From Sunxiuqinia rutila (GTDB lineage Bacteria > Bacteroidota > Bacteroidia > Bacteroidales > Prolixibacteraceae): a stretch of 64,000 nucleotides of DNA. Each line of letters opens with the position of its first letter. The first letter of the stretch is position 1. Location: the NCBI RefSeq assembly GCF_050589705.1, contig NZ_JBNGOT010000005.1:248001-312000 (forward strand). Reading direction: 5' to 3'. Shown here piece by piece: positions 41,035-50,536 of this stretch. Both the position numbers and the translations under genes were made by a program. The notes below the pieces were generated by a model. The model was not told the origin of the DNA. It did no database searches and saw only the letters and a list, made by a program, of their open reading frames with translations.

Positions 41035-44000
41035 ATGAAAAGGAATGTGCTGGTCATCGGATTTGTTTTTTGCAGCCAATTGTTATTGGCTCAGCCTGAA
41101 ATCAGTTCCATTGCTTTGCCACCGGTTGATTATTGCAGAGAACCTGTTGAATTTGGGGAGCGCATCCGCATTGAAGGCGATGCCGTAGAAGATGGACTGA
41201 AAGTTTCAATTTCAAACTACATTCAGGGAGAAGATCAGCTGAGTCTGGTTGAAACCACCAACATTTCCGGGCGATGGGATTCTGAGCTTGGGACACTTTT
41301 CTTGACCGGAGCAGCCACGGCTGCAGCGTACGAGGAGGCGATACAGCGTATTGTTTATACCAACCTTGCTGACTCACCAACCAATGGGACACGATCCATT
41401 GCCATTACTTTGCAGGATGCCGATTACTTACCTGCCACAGGGCATTTCTATCAATACATCAGCAGTCCCGGAATCTCCTGGACCGATGCCAAGCTTGCGG
41501 CAGAGGCCAAAAGATACCACAACTTAAAGGGCTATTTGGCCACAATCAAGTCGAAGTCGGAAAATGATTTTATCTGGACCAAAGTGCAGGGAGTGGGGTG
41601 GATTGGTGCCAGTGATGCACAAAAAGAGGGAGACTGGCGTTGGGTGACCGGGCCTGCTGCCGACCGAACCTTGTTTTGGCGAGGCAATTATAATGGGGCT
41701 CCTGTTAATGGTGAGTATTCGTTTTGGAGTTCAGGCGAGCCTAATAATTTGGGGGATGAGGACTATGCCCACATCAATCAGAATCCGGCTTACAAAGATA
41801 AATCATGGAATGACCTGCCCGATGGAGGGGGTGATGGATATTATTTTCCGCAAGGCTATATTGTTGAGTTTGGAGGAATGGAAGGGGACCCGGAAATTAG
41901 CCTGTCAGCTACCTTGGAAATCAATGTTTGGAATATTCAATTTGATACGGATACGGTAAAAACTATTTGTAAAAATGAAGAAGTTCGCTTGAATCAGGAA
42001 TTTATCGGTTCTTATGAATGGTTTCCAAAAACAGGCTTGGACGATCCAAACAGTTCCAATCCGATTGCCCGGCCGATGGAAACAACGGTTTACAAGGTGG
42101 TGTCGAGAAACGGAGTTTGCGCGGATTCCGCTTACTTTAGGGTGATTGTGAATCCTGTTCCGGTTGTGGATTTTGAAGGAGACCGGCATATTTGCATGGG
42201 AGACAGCACCGAATTAGATGCTGGCAGTCATGCACTTTATGAGTGGAATACCGGCTTTGACCAGCAAGCGTTCTTTACTTCAGAGGCCGGAGTTTACCAG
42301 GTACGGGGTGAGAATGAGTTTGCCTGCTCAACCACGGAAGAGGTAAAGGTGACGGTACATGCCTATCCTGAAATTGACCTGACGGATACCGATACTTTAT
42401 TCTGCGATTCGAAAACTGCTGAAATAACAGTTGATTTGGATAAGGGACAGTTGGCTTGGCAGCCACTAACTTCAGCCTTGGATTTTTCAGTTAACAACAC
42501 CCCTGCACAAGCCAATGTTACGGATTGGGGAACTTATAAAACCTACCTGACGGTAACAGACCAATACGGATGTGTGACCAAGGATTCGTTGGATCTGAGT
42601 TTTTACAAAACGCCAACGACCGATTTCAGCATTGATGAATCGGAATGTTATGGTTACAACCTGGATGTTGTTTACACAGGTGATGGAACATTGGATGCAA
42701 ACTACTCCTGGTTTTTCTTGGATTCCATTTACGCCAAAGGTATTGGACTAACCGAGGTTGCCGTTGCGTTGGGCTTTGACCGGGGCGATAACCGGAAGCT
42801 GGGCCTGATGGTGAATGAAGGGGGCTGCCTGAGTGATACTTTATGGGAACACATTAAAGTCATTCCAAATATTGAAATCAGTGTGGTGGATGATGAAGGG
42901 TGTGAGCCTTTTCTGGCTGAATTTTTAGCTGAAACGAGTGAGCCGGTTTCAGAGTTTATCTGGTTCTTTGGCGACGGTGGGGTAAGCCAGGTGCAAGCCC
43001 CGGATTATACTTATACCGGGGATGGTTTTTATGATGTGGGCTTGCGAATTGTTTCGGAGGAAGGCTGCGAAAATTTTGGCTTAATAGAAGACTTCATTAA
43101 AGTAAGGCCGGAACCTACGGTACAGACGAATCTTGATCCGGATTCCTGTTTCCCGCACCAGTTCGAGGTTCGGTATACCGGAACTGCCAACTCACAGGAT
43201 ACTTATCATTGGGATTTATCGGCTCTGGGGGCGGAAGAGGTTTTACAGGATCCGGGGAAGGGGCAGGGGCCTTTTCTGCTAAAATTGATTCAGCCGCAGG
43301 CCAGCCTCGGACTTCAGATAACCACTGAGTTTGGCTGTGAAAGTGAGCTTCGGAATTTTACGTTTAGGCGAAAGCCCTGGGTTGAATTGTCGGCTGATGT
43401 GCTGGAGGGATGTTCGCCTTTGGAGGTAAATTTTCAGGCAATGCCGGTGGATGCTGTAGATGAGTTGAATTACTCCTGGAATTTTGATCAGGGAGAGGGA
43501 GCTGTTTCTGGTTCGGCTGAATTGGCAAATACGTTTCAAACCGCTGATCAGCAGTTTTCCGTGTTTGCTATAGCCCGGTCATCGTTAACCGGATGTGAGG
43601 ACACCACTTGGCTACAGGCTCCAATCCGGGTTTACCCCAAGCCGTTTGCCGCTTTTAGTGCGAATCCCAATGAAGTCAGTATTGTGGAGCCGCTTGTTCA
43701 TTTTAAAAATGAAAGTGAAGCTGCACAGCGATACGCTTGGTATTTTGGCGACAATGCAGGAACCTCCGCTGAATTTGAGCCGGCATACAGTTACTCCGGC
43801 CTGGGATGGTTTGAGGTGGAGCTGATTGCTGAAAATGAATTTCTATGTACCGACACAGCCACTCAGAAGTTAGTAGTAGCGCCCGATCGGATTTTTGCGC
43901 CCAACGCTTTTAGTCCGAACAGTTCAAGTGTTGAAAATCAGGTGTTCTTGCTCAAGCACGTTGGCGTTGAGGAAGCCGGTTACCACATGCAAATTTTTAA

Positions 44001-44169
44001 TCGGTGGGGAGAACGGATCTTTGAGGCCAAGGATGAGTTTGTGGGTTGGGATGGCACCATGAAAAATGGTCAGGCAGCACCAACCGGTGTTTACACCTGG
44101 GTGTTGGCTTATCAGGATTTCGTGGGGAAAAGCCATCGTCAAACCGGGACGGTCACTTTAGTTTATTAG
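41035..44169 (+). CDS. Type IX-secreted surface protein with C-type lectin and PKD domains
   Basis: 1044 residues. A signal peptide (~1-19, ending 'LLLAQ'), then a cadherin-like repeat (~35-125, 'GTLFLTGAATAAAYEEAIQR'), a C-type lectin-like domain (~135-290, with 'GWIGASDAQKEGDWRWVTG', the EPN sugar-specificity motif in 'SSGEPNNLGDEDY', and 'KSWNDLPDGGG'), several PKD/Ig-like repeats (for example 'WFFGDGGVSQVQAPDYTYTG' and 'WYFGDNAGTSAEFEPAYSY'), and a gliding-motility-associated C-terminal domain (~955-1044, 'FAPNAFSPNSS', 'MQIFNRWGERIFE', 'GWDGTMKNGQ') that acts as a type B T9SS sorting signal. Probably a surface adhesin or glycan-binding protein. Two PorP/SprF genes follow convergently, as is usual for type B substrates. 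Confidence 0.92.
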   Translation: MKRNVLVIGFVFCSQLLLAQPEISSIALPPVDYCREPVEFGERIRIEGDAVEDGLKVSISNYIQGEDQLSLVETTNISGRWDSELGTLFLTGAATAAAYEEAIQRIVYTNLADSPTNGTRSIAITLQDADYLPATGHFYQYISSPGISWTDAKLAAEAKRYHNLKGYLATIKSKSENDFIWTKVQGVGWIGASDAQKEGDWRWVTGPAADRTLFWRGNYNGAPVNGEYSFWSSGEPNNLGDEDYAHINQNPAYKDKSWNDLPDGGGDGYYFPQGYIVEFGGMEGDPEISLSATLEINVWNIQFDTDTVKTICKNEEVRLNQEFIGSYEWFPKTGLDDPNSSNPIARPMETTVYKVVSRNGVCADSAYFRVIVNPVPVVDFEGDRHICMGDSTELDAGSHALYEWNTGFDQQAFFTSEAGVYQVRGENEFACSTTEEVKVTVHAYPEIDLTDTDTLFCDSKTAEITVDLDKGQLAWQPLTSALDFSVNNTPAQANVTDWGTYKTYLTVTDQYGCVTKDSLDLSFYKTPTTDFSIDESECYGYNLDVVYTGDGTLDANYSWFFLDSIYAKGIGLTEVAVALGFDRGDNRKLGLMVNEGGCLSDTLWEHIKVIPNIEISVVDDEGCEPFLAEFLAETSEPVSEFIWFFGDGGVSQVQAPDYTYTGDGFYDVGLRIVSEEGCENFGLIEDFIKVRPEPTVQTNLDPDSCFPHQFEVRYTGTANSQDTYHWDLSALGAEEVLQDPGKGQGPFLLKLIQPQASLGLQITTEFGCESELRNFTFRRKPWVELSADVLEGCSPLEVNFQAMPVDAVDELNYSWNFDQGEGAVSGSAELANTFQTADQQFSVFAIARSSLTGCEDTTWLQAPIRVYPKPFAAFSANPNEVSIVEPLVHFKNESEAAQRYAWYFGDNAGTSAEFEPAYSYSGLGWFEVELIAENEFLCTDTATQKLVVAPDRIFAPNAFSPNSSSVENQVFLLKHVGVEEAGYHMQIFNRWGERIFEAKDEFVGWDGTMKNGQAAPTGVYTWVLAYQDFVGKSHRQTGTVTLVY

Positions 44170-44218
44170 GAGGAGTTTGGCCGCGATAGGCTTTTCAGGT
44201 GCATTTAGCAGGGTTTTA

Positions 44219-45193
44219 CTAAAGCGATGGAATCAGCAAGGCATCACGACTGCTGTGTTTTTCTCCAATAAAAAATGTGAGCGAAAACTCATGCGACCCA
44301 TTCGAATAATTGGATAACCCCGATAAGGTGTAATCGTAGCTGTAACCTATTTTGAACCGCTCTTTCATAATGCCAATCATCAGGATTAAGGCATCGGGTT
44401 GTACGCCCAGGTTTTGCCGGTACCAGACTCCTCCGGCCAACGACTGTTCCAGCATATAAAGGCCCAGGTTGATTTGTTTGAATGCCCCCTGTTGCTGATA
44501 AATCAGGTTGGGTGAAAGCGTAAACTCACGCGATAAGAGTCCGCGATGGAATTGGTGTGTTCTTGCACCGGTGTGAAGCGTGATTTTTAGAGGCAACTTC
44601 CCTTTTTGATCTCCTGTGAAAACAGATTCGTCGGGTTGGGTTAAATGCATCAGGCTGAATCCAAAGAAGAAAGCATCGTATTGGCCCAGAGCACCAAAGC
44701 CGAAATCAGGATAGAGTTTGCTGGCATTTTCCGGTTGGTCCATTGTTCCCGGAAGGCTGATTCCGGTTAGTTGGTCAATCATATCCGGGAAGATGAGCCG
44801 CCCATAATCCAGCTTTTTATAGCTCATTCCAAGCTGAAGTCCGGCATCAACGAACAGACGATCATTCACTTTAATGTGGTGCGAGTAAAACAGGTATCCC
44901 GAAGAAGTTTCAATCAGTCCGTTCAGTTCGTTGCTGTTTTGAAGCTGGATGCCCAGACCGCCTTTCATTTTGGGGATATACTGATCGTAGGATAAGCTGT
45001 AGTTGACGTAGGTCGTTCCCTTTTGAGGCCATTGGTTGCGGTAGTTTACAACCAGCCTTGGAGCAGCAGAAGTTCCTGTCAGCCCCGGATTTAAATATAG
45101 CGGGTTGGCGTAGAATTGCGAATATTCTGCATCTTGCCCGTTGGCCAGCATAATCCGGCATAGGAAAAGCACGAGAAAAAAAGCCTTTTTCAC
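44219..45193 (-). CDS. PorP/SprF family T9SS-associated membrane protein
   Basis: 324 residues with signal peptide (~1-19, ending 'LANGQ'). Then 'AEYSQFYANPLYLNPGLTGT', the family's opening motif, and a predicted outer-membrane beta-barrel ending 'GSHEFSLTFFIGEK'. PorP/SprF proteins pair with type B T9SS substrates and help their export or surface attachment. The gene is convergent with the lectin/PKD surface-protein gene (49-bp gap) and followed upstream by a second family member, so the three probably work as a unit. Confidence 0.92.
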   Translation of the reverse strand: MKKAFFLVLFLCRIMLANGQDAEYSQFYANPLYLNPGLTGTSAAPRLVVNYRNQWPQKGTTYVNYSLSYDQYIPKMKGGLGIQLQNSNELNGLIETSSGYLFYSHHIKVNDRLFVDAGLQLGMSYKKLDYGRLIFPDMIDQLTGISLPGTMDQPENASKLYPDFGFGALGQYDAFFFGFSLMHLTQPDESVFTGDQKGKLPLKITLHTGARTHQFHRGLLSREFTLSPNLIYQQQGAFKQINLGLYMLEQSLAGGVWYRQNLGVQPDALILMIGIMKERFKIGYSYDYTLSGLSNYSNGSHEFSLTFFIGEKHSSRDALLIPSL

Positions 45194-45302
45194 GAAGTTT
45201 ATCGATTAGTAGTCCCCATTGATCACAAATAGTAAAAGTAACATTTAAGTTTGAAAATATTCGGAGCGTGAGCTGAAGCTGTTGAATAACAGTAAATCCG
45301 GC

Positions 45303-46280
45303 TTATAACGATCGAATGAGGGCAGGAACCGGAACATCGAAGCGTTTTAGTTCAGGCAAAATAACCTGCAGGCTGATGTTGTGCATCGGATCCTGAAATC
45401 CCTGAGTCGTTTTCAGAAGAGAACCCAGGTAGCTGACTTTTAAAACCTTAAAGTCATAGCCGAGGTGGAGGGAAAAACGACTTTGCGACGTGTCGAAATT
45501 TGGCAAAAACCCAATGCCGGATTCCAATTGCTTGCGTTGGACGGTGACCTCCGCAAACAGTTGCGTGAATTCATTTCCGTAGTGTAAAACCGCTTTGGGG
45601 CGAATCAGGTAACGACGGCTGAGCAGACCTCGCTGATACCAGGTGAAAATTTTTTCGGCATGAAACAGGATATGCCAATCGAGTTCATTGTACGAGTCGG
45701 TGCTTGGGTTTTTCTTATACGATCGTCTGATTTTGCTCGCCACGCCTACAGAACCATGGTAGTTGGAAAGTAAGAGACCTGCACCGGCAACCAGCTCGGT
45801 GGTGCGAAAGAAACTGCTTCCGCGCAGCGAACCATCTTCAGGTGAAGGATTCGAATTGGTCATGTGATCGGCCAAATATTGCTCCGGATCCCTAAAAGGC
45901 TGATGAACCCCTAAGGTTAAAGAAGGAGTAAAATACTGGCGATGATTTAGAGGGATAAACTTTGCTGCAGAAAGCTCCAGAAATGGAATATAGTCTTGCT
46001 TTTGATGATTGCGCCGGATACCGGTGATAAACCCCAGTCCCAGACTTTTCTTCTTCAGGAAAAAATCGTGACTGATAAATTTCTGATAGGACTTGGCATT
46101 TTGCCGAAGCGAAGTGTACACCGAAGCCAAAAGCCGGTCTCCTCCGGTTTGTCCGGCATAGGAGGGATTGAGCAGAATGGGGGTTGAGTAATATTGAACC
46201 GCACTAAAATCCTGCGCCAATGTAGGTCGTTTGAAGGTGATAAAAACCAGGCAGACCAGTAGGAATCGGATTGTCGTCAT
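45303..46280 (-). CDS. PorP/SprF family T9SS-associated membrane protein, second copy
   Basis: 325 residues from the Met at 46280, which starts the signal peptide 'MTTIRFLLVCLVFITFKRPT'; the frame extends 23 residues upstream without signal character. The mature start 'DFSAVQYYSTPILLNPSYAGQTGGD' is the family motif. Clearly a paralogue of the neighbour at 44219-45193 but diverged (different strand sequences throughout), so not a recent duplication. It lies 109 bp upstream of that gene on the same strand and could share its transcript. Confidence 0.9.
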   Translation of the reverse strand: MTTIRFLLVCLVFITFKRPTLAQDFSAVQYYSTPILLNPSYAGQTGGDRLLASVYTSLRQNAKSYQKFISHDFFLKKKSLGLGFITGIRRNHQKQDYIPFLELSAAKFIPLNHRQYFTPSLTLGVHQPFRDPEQYLADHMTNSNPSPEDGSLRGSSFFRTTELVAGAGLLLSNYHGSVGVASKIRRSYKKNPSTDSYNELDWHILFHAEKIFTWYQRGLLSRRYLIRPKAVLHYGNEFTQLFAEVTVQRKQLESGIGFLPNFDTSQSRFSLHLGYDFKVLKVSYLGSLLKTTQGFQDPMHNISLQVILPELKRFDVPVPALIRSL

Positions 46281-46420
46281 GGTTCTTTGTGTTAGAAATG
46301 ACCGATTAAAGATGCTGTATAAATTAAGAAAAAGTGGAAGGCCTTGCAACCTTCCTTATCCGGAGAATTGTGTGTTGACTTGTTTTGCTCATTCTTTGAC
46401 GAGCATAAAAGGCGTGGCGG

Positions 46421-46455
46421 AAAGGAAAGCCAAATTCAAAAAGGCTTCCTTTTTT
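46421..46455. terminator. Hairpin after the HEAT-repeat gene
   Basis: GGAAAGCC and GGCTTCC pair with a single bulged A, flanked by AAA and TTTTTT. It is placed just past the minus-strand HEAT gene; the T-run is stronger on the + strand, so direction is uncertain. Confidence 0.5.
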
Positions 46456-46465
46456 GGAGAACGAT

Positions 46466-47014
46466 CTAATAAGCTTGGGGCTCAATTCCTCGCTCAAAGT
46501 CAGGGAGAAAGTGGAGCAAATCGTGGATCAATTCTTTCTTTTGGTCATCTGCCTGAAAGAAGGCATCTTTTAATCGGGCACTTTCTTTTTCAAGGATTTC
46601 TTTCGAGATTTTCCCCGACATATTGGTTATCACCGTGTAGGCTTCAAATGCGACCATCAGCTCGTGTTCAATCACCAGGTTGATAAACAGCGACAAGTGC
46701 ACGCTAAAGTCCAAGCCGTTTTCCCAGCAGGCCGAAACTAACGGTTGCAGTTCGTTGTTGTACTTTTTGTTTTCAATGGCTTCGATCAGAAATGGAACTG
46801 CTTCTGTTTGTTTGATTTCTGAAAAAAGCACACGCAACTGTGCCTTTACTTCCGGATGTTGGGTGGTATGGAGCAATTCCACCAAAGCCGGAATGTAGTT
46901 GACATTGCCGTTCTCCTTTAAGTTTGAGATTGCCTGGATGGAGGTATTTACATTGGTTGAGTTTAGCTGTTCAATGATTTGAGCACTAATCTTTTTGGAT
47001 GTTTCTGTTTTCAT
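46466..47014 (-). CDS. HEAT-repeat protein
   Basis: A 182-residue all-helical protein with HEAT-like repeats in the first half ('IQAISNLKENGNVNYIPALVELL', 'AQLRVLFSEIKQTEAVPFLIEAI') and more divergent helices after. No signal peptide. HEAT repeats mediate protein-protein contacts; the partner is unknown. Divergent from the MATE gene. Conserved in related genomes as far as I recall, without assigned function. Confidence 0.8.
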   Translation of the reverse strand: MKTETSKKISAQIIEQLNSTNVNTSIQAISNLKENGNVNYIPALVELLHTTQHPEVKAQLRVLFSEIKQTEAVPFLIEAIENKKYNNELQPLVSACWENGLDFSVHLSLFINLVIEHELMVAFEAYTVITNMSGKISKEILEKESARLKDAFFQADDQKKELIHDLLHFLPDFERGIEPQAY

Positions 47015-47098
47015 GACGGTTAACTTTAAGCTGCAAATTTAATATTTCCGCAGCAATAATGAGAATTGGAGGGTGTCTGATTTGTTGATTTGAATGAG

Positions 47099-47106
47099 TA
47101 CCTTTG
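47099..47106 (+). promoter_or_regulatory. Putative -7 box (TACCTTTG) for the MATE gene
   Basis: Fits TAnnTTTG, 17 bp before the ATG at 47123. It supports this internal ATG rather than the upstream in-frame codon at 47090, which would lie before the promoter. Confidence 0.5.
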
Positions 47107-47122
47107 CACCAATTTTTTTGAA

Positions 47123-48457
47123 ATGGACAAAACAAGCGAGTTGGGTGAGGGAAGTATACCTCGCTTGATGGTGAAATACTTTATTCCTGCGTTTATCGGG
47201 GTGTTTGTGAATGCTCTGTACAACATTGTTGACCGGGTTTTTATTGGTCAGGGGGTGAGTGCTGTGGCTTTAAGTGCAGTCTCTGTCATCTTCCCGGTTA
47301 TGTTGATTGTCATGGCTTTTGGAATGCTAATTGGTATTGGTGCCGGGGTATTGGTGTCAATCAATATGGGGCGCCGGGATATGGATCGGGCCGAACGGGT
47401 TTTGGGCAACAGCTTTACCATGATGATCCTCGTTTCCGGATTGATCATGCTTATTGGCTTTGCAATTAAGATTCCGATGTTGAAACTTTTTGGAGCTACA
47501 CCGGAAACGATTGAGTATGCGAATGATTATCTCAATATTATTCTGCTGGGAGTCGTTTTTCAGGTTGTGGGCTTCTCGCTGAATAATGTTATCCGAAGCG
47601 AAGGAAATGCGAAAATTGCCATGTACTCCATGCTTTTAAGTGCAGGCATTAATTTGATTCTGGACCCGATTTTTATTTTCTGGTTTGACATGGGGGTGAA
47701 AGGAGCGGCTTATGCAACGGTTATTTCCATGATCGTTTTGAGCGCTTGGGTGCTTGCTCATTTTAAGAGTGGTCGATCAATTGTCAAGTTACGACCACAG
47801 TACTTCCGCCTGGAGCTCCCCATTATTAAAGAAATTTTATCCATAGGAATGGCGCCCTTCTTTATGCAGACGGCCAATTCTGCTGTGCAGGCGCTGATTA
47901 ATACGAAACTGATTCGGTTTGGGGGCGATTTGGCCGTTGGTGCCATGGGCATCATCAACTCGGTGGTGACCCTGATTGTGATGTCTATTGTAGCTATTAA
48001 TATGGCTACGCAACCAATTATTGGGTTTAACTATGGAGCGAACTCCGGAAGCCGGGTGAAAGAGACTTTACGGTTGGCCATGATTGCCTCGACCCTTATT
48101 TCCATTGCTGCTTTTATGTTGGTGCAAGCGATACCGGAGCTTATTGTGGGCTTGTTTAACTCGTCTGATCCGCAGCTGCTGGAGTTGGGTAAACAAGGAT
48201 TGCGCTTATCGCTGATTGCGCTTCCAATTGTGGGTTTCCAAGTGGTGGCCGGTAACTTCTTTCAATCGATTGGAAAAGCCAATATCGCCACCTTGTTAAC
48301 TTTGTTGAGGCAAGTTATTGTGTTGATTCCCCTGTTGTTTGTGCTTCCTAATTTTCTGCAGTTGAATGGTATCTGGATTTCAATGCCAATTTCGGATACC
48401 TGCTCGGCATTGATTGTAGCTTACTTTATTTCGCGGGAGTGGAAAAAGCTTGATTAA
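47123..48457 (+). CDS. MATE-family efflux transporter
   Basis: 444 residues from the ATG at 47123. Twelve transmembrane helices in two pseudo-symmetric halves: 'RLMVKYFIPAFIGVFVNALYNIVDRVFIGQ' opens the first bundle and 'IKEILSIGMAPFFMQTANSAVQALINTKLI' the second. MATE proteins export cationic drugs or metabolites using a Na+ or H+ gradient. 'MATQPIIGFNYGANSGSRVKE' is a typical loop. The start is chosen because a good -7 box lies between it and the earlier in-frame codon. Substrate unknown. Followed by a strong bidirectional terminator. Confidence 0.92.
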   Translation: MDKTSELGEGSIPRLMVKYFIPAFIGVFVNALYNIVDRVFIGQGVSAVALSAVSVIFPVMLIVMAFGMLIGIGAGVLVSINMGRRDMDRAERVLGNSFTMMILVSGLIMLIGFAIKIPMLKLFGATPETIEYANDYLNIILLGVVFQVVGFSLNNVIRSEGNAKIAMYSMLLSAGINLILDPIFIFWFDMGVKGAAYATVISMIVLSAWVLAHFKSGRSIVKLRPQYFRLELPIIKEILSIGMAPFFMQTANSAVQALINTKLIRFGGDLAVGAMGIINSVVTLIVMSIVAINMATQPIIGFNYGANSGSRVKETLRLAMIASTLISIAAFMLVQAIPELIVGLFNSSDPQLLELGKQGLRLSLIALPIVGFQVVAGNFFQSIGKANIATLLTLLRQVIVLIPLLFVLPNFLQLNGIWISMPISDTCSALIVAYFISREWKKLD

Positions 48458-48540
48458 GGTTTTTATACTTCTGGTTCTAGCTGACAGGTAAGTTGACTGA
48501 CTCCTTTTATTTGGGGATAAACAAGTCGGTAGAGATAAAA

Positions 48541-48581
48541 AAATCCGGGTATCTGAAGCTGACTTCAACATACCCGGATTT
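48541..48581. terminator. Bidirectional terminator
   Basis: A perfect 12-bp outer stem (48541-48552 with 48570-48581) plus an inner TGAAG/CTTCA pairing, with A/T runs on both sides, between the convergent MATE gene and the cysteine-rich protein gene. Confidence 0.85.
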
Positions 48582-48602
48582 CATTAAGTTAACTCAGATA
48601 GT

Positions 48603-50384
48603 TTAAATACTTATCTGATCCAGTTTTTTAGTGAAGGCTTCCAGTTCGCTGAAAACATCTTTCTTCATTTCCTGAAGTTTAGCTTCATACTTTTTGAAAA
48701 ACTGCTGGTAATAGCTGATTCCGTCTTTCAGGTTCGACTGAAATTTTCGCAGGTAAACCAATTGTTTGTCATCCTGTTCTTCACGAGCCTCTTTCAAATT
48801 GTTTTCAAGATACTCGACATACATTTTGAGTTCTTTTACAAACAGGTTGGGACGCTTGATGTCTTTGAGCAGGTTGATGCGGCCATAGATGTGATCAACC
48901 ATTTCCTTTAGTGAAACAACTTGTTTGAAATATGCAATGTTTGGTCCGGGGCAAATACTTACGCCGTTGCGTTTGCTGTCGGTAGGAAGACCATTGGCCA
49001 AGTAGGTTGAATTGGTCAGTCCCTCGCAAAGGCATTCTTTTTCCGTAAGTTTTGCTTTTTGAGCTTGTTTTCGCTCAGCTGTCAGATCGGACTCGTCAAC
49101 TTCCTTGAGCTTTTTGCGCAGGTATTGCTTCGATGCCGTACAAATTGGTTTATCGGTATATTCCGTGTTGAAGACCAAGTATTTTTTGGTGCATGGAAAA
49201 CCGGGTTTTCCTTCTTTCAGGTAGTTCTGAATGGCTTCTTGCTGGCTGGCTCCCCGAACGTTGTTGAAATGCACTCCCAGTGGGGAGGCGTTGCTCAGAT
49301 ACATGTCTTCTTCGCCGGCATTTTTTAAGAGCTCGAGGCTTTTCTCATCAATATTACAGGCCTCAGGAACCAGCATGAACGGGCTTCCCCAGCCAACGCT
49401 GTCCAGTTGGTATTCATCCAGCAACAGTTGATGTTCTTCATGGGTTCCAACACCACCTTGCGCTGTAATTTTTACTTCGGGAGCCTGATCCAGCTCTTTA
49501 AGTCCTTTGTCTTTCAAGCCGGATTGGTAAACACTGAACGTTGAGTCGATCAGTTCCTGGCGTTTGTCTTTAAATTCCTGCATGATTGGCCCAAGCAAAT
49601 AGCCTTGGGTAGCAAAGGCGTGTCCTCCGCAGTTCAAACCCGACTCGATACGGTATTCTGAAATCCAGATTCCTTTTTTAGCAAGGAAGCGGCCTTGAAC
49701 CATGGCTGAACGAAAATCGCTGACTTTCAGTGTGATTTTTTTGCGAAGCTGTCCTTGTTCGTCCGGATAGAAATCGCTGAAGTTTTCCAGGTAGCTGTAT
49801 AGCCTTGGGTTCATTCCGGCCGAAAGTACGATGGATGAACTCAGGTTACTGGTGGCAAAGCCGCGCAAAGCTGCGTGAGCATCATTGTATTCGATTGGCA
49901 ACTGCTCGTTGTCTTTGTAGTTTGCCTTATCCAGCTTGGTCATGATGTTCACATCAATGCTCCCGGGCTTTAAGTTGTTACGCAACCAGTTTTTCACATC
50001 CTGTAGACTTGTGTTTTCAAGCAAGTGGTTAAACTTTTCGCGAATTTGTGTGGAGTTTGGAAGTAATTCGAAGTATTTCTCAATTTCATTTTCCTTCTTA
50101 TGAAAGTTCTCCACAAGATCGTCGATTTTTTCGTTTACCAACTTGTCAACCAGGTTCAGGTAAGCGGCAATGCGTTTAGCCCGAAAGTCTTCTACCTTGG
50201 AGGTGATGGTTTGGTATGGAAGGTCGAACTTCTTGCTATAGAGTTCGCGCATCTTTTCAATCAGAATATCATCAACGATGGAAATAACGGATGATATTCC
50301 CAAGTGTGCCACCCGAACGGGGGTGTCTATGGTGTATCCCAGCCCCATGACCGGAATACTAAAAGTATGCCTATTCAAATTCAT
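48603..50384 (-). CDS. Unusual cysteine-rich protein with a nitronate-monooxygenase-like TIM-barrel look
   Basis: 593 residues, no signal peptide or membrane segment. The start 'FSIPVMGLGYTIDTPVRVAH' and the later 'ITAQGGVGTHEEHQLLLDEY', 'DSVGWGSPFMLVPEAC' resemble the first strand and the phosphate-binding end of FMN-dependent nitronate monooxygenase/enoyl-reductase barrels. A long helical insertion (~40-160) sits within the barrel. The C-terminal half adds 'FPCTKKYLVFN', 'PICTASK', 'KECLCEGL' and 'GVSICPGPNIAYFK', cysteines that could bind an Fe-S cluster, then ~90 residues of coiled coil. I do not recognise a named family. Function is unknown; a redox flavoprotein is my best guess. Stands alone between two convergent or same-strand core genes. 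Confidence 0.75.
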   Translation of the reverse strand: MNLNRHTFSIPVMGLGYTIDTPVRVAHLGISSVISIVDDILIEKMRELYSKKFDLPYQTITSKVEDFRAKRIAAYLNLVDKLVNEKIDDLVENFHKKENEIEKYFELLPNSTQIREKFNHLLENTSLQDVKNWLRNNLKPGSIDVNIMTKLDKANYKDNEQLPIEYNDAHAALRGFATSNLSSSIVLSAGMNPRLYSYLENFSDFYPDEQGQLRKKITLKVSDFRSAMVQGRFLAKKGIWISEYRIESGLNCGGHAFATQGYLLGPIMQEFKDKRQELIDSTFSVYQSGLKDKGLKELDQAPEVKITAQGGVGTHEEHQLLLDEYQLDSVGWGSPFMLVPEACNIDEKSLELLKNAGEEDMYLSNASPLGVHFNNVRGASQQEAIQNYLKEGKPGFPCTKKYLVFNTEYTDKPICTASKQYLRKKLKEVDESDLTAERKQAQKAKLTEKECLCEGLTNSTYLANGLPTDSKRNGVSICPGPNIAYFKQVVSLKEMVDHIYGRINLLKDIKRPNLFVKELKMYVEYLENNLKEAREEQDDKQLVYLRKFQSNLKDGISYYQQFFKKYEAKLQEMKKDVFSELEAFTKKLDQISI

Positions 50385-50536
50385 TGGATTTTTTTTGGGG
50401 AGTTTGCAATTTAAGGGGTGATCTTCTGATCTTTAAATCCCTTGGCAAGTTCCCGTATTTCACTCTTTTGTCGCCTGTAAAGATACGGATTTTTATCTGG
50501 CTTGAAAGAAAAACCCCAGAATAGAAAGACTTCGTA

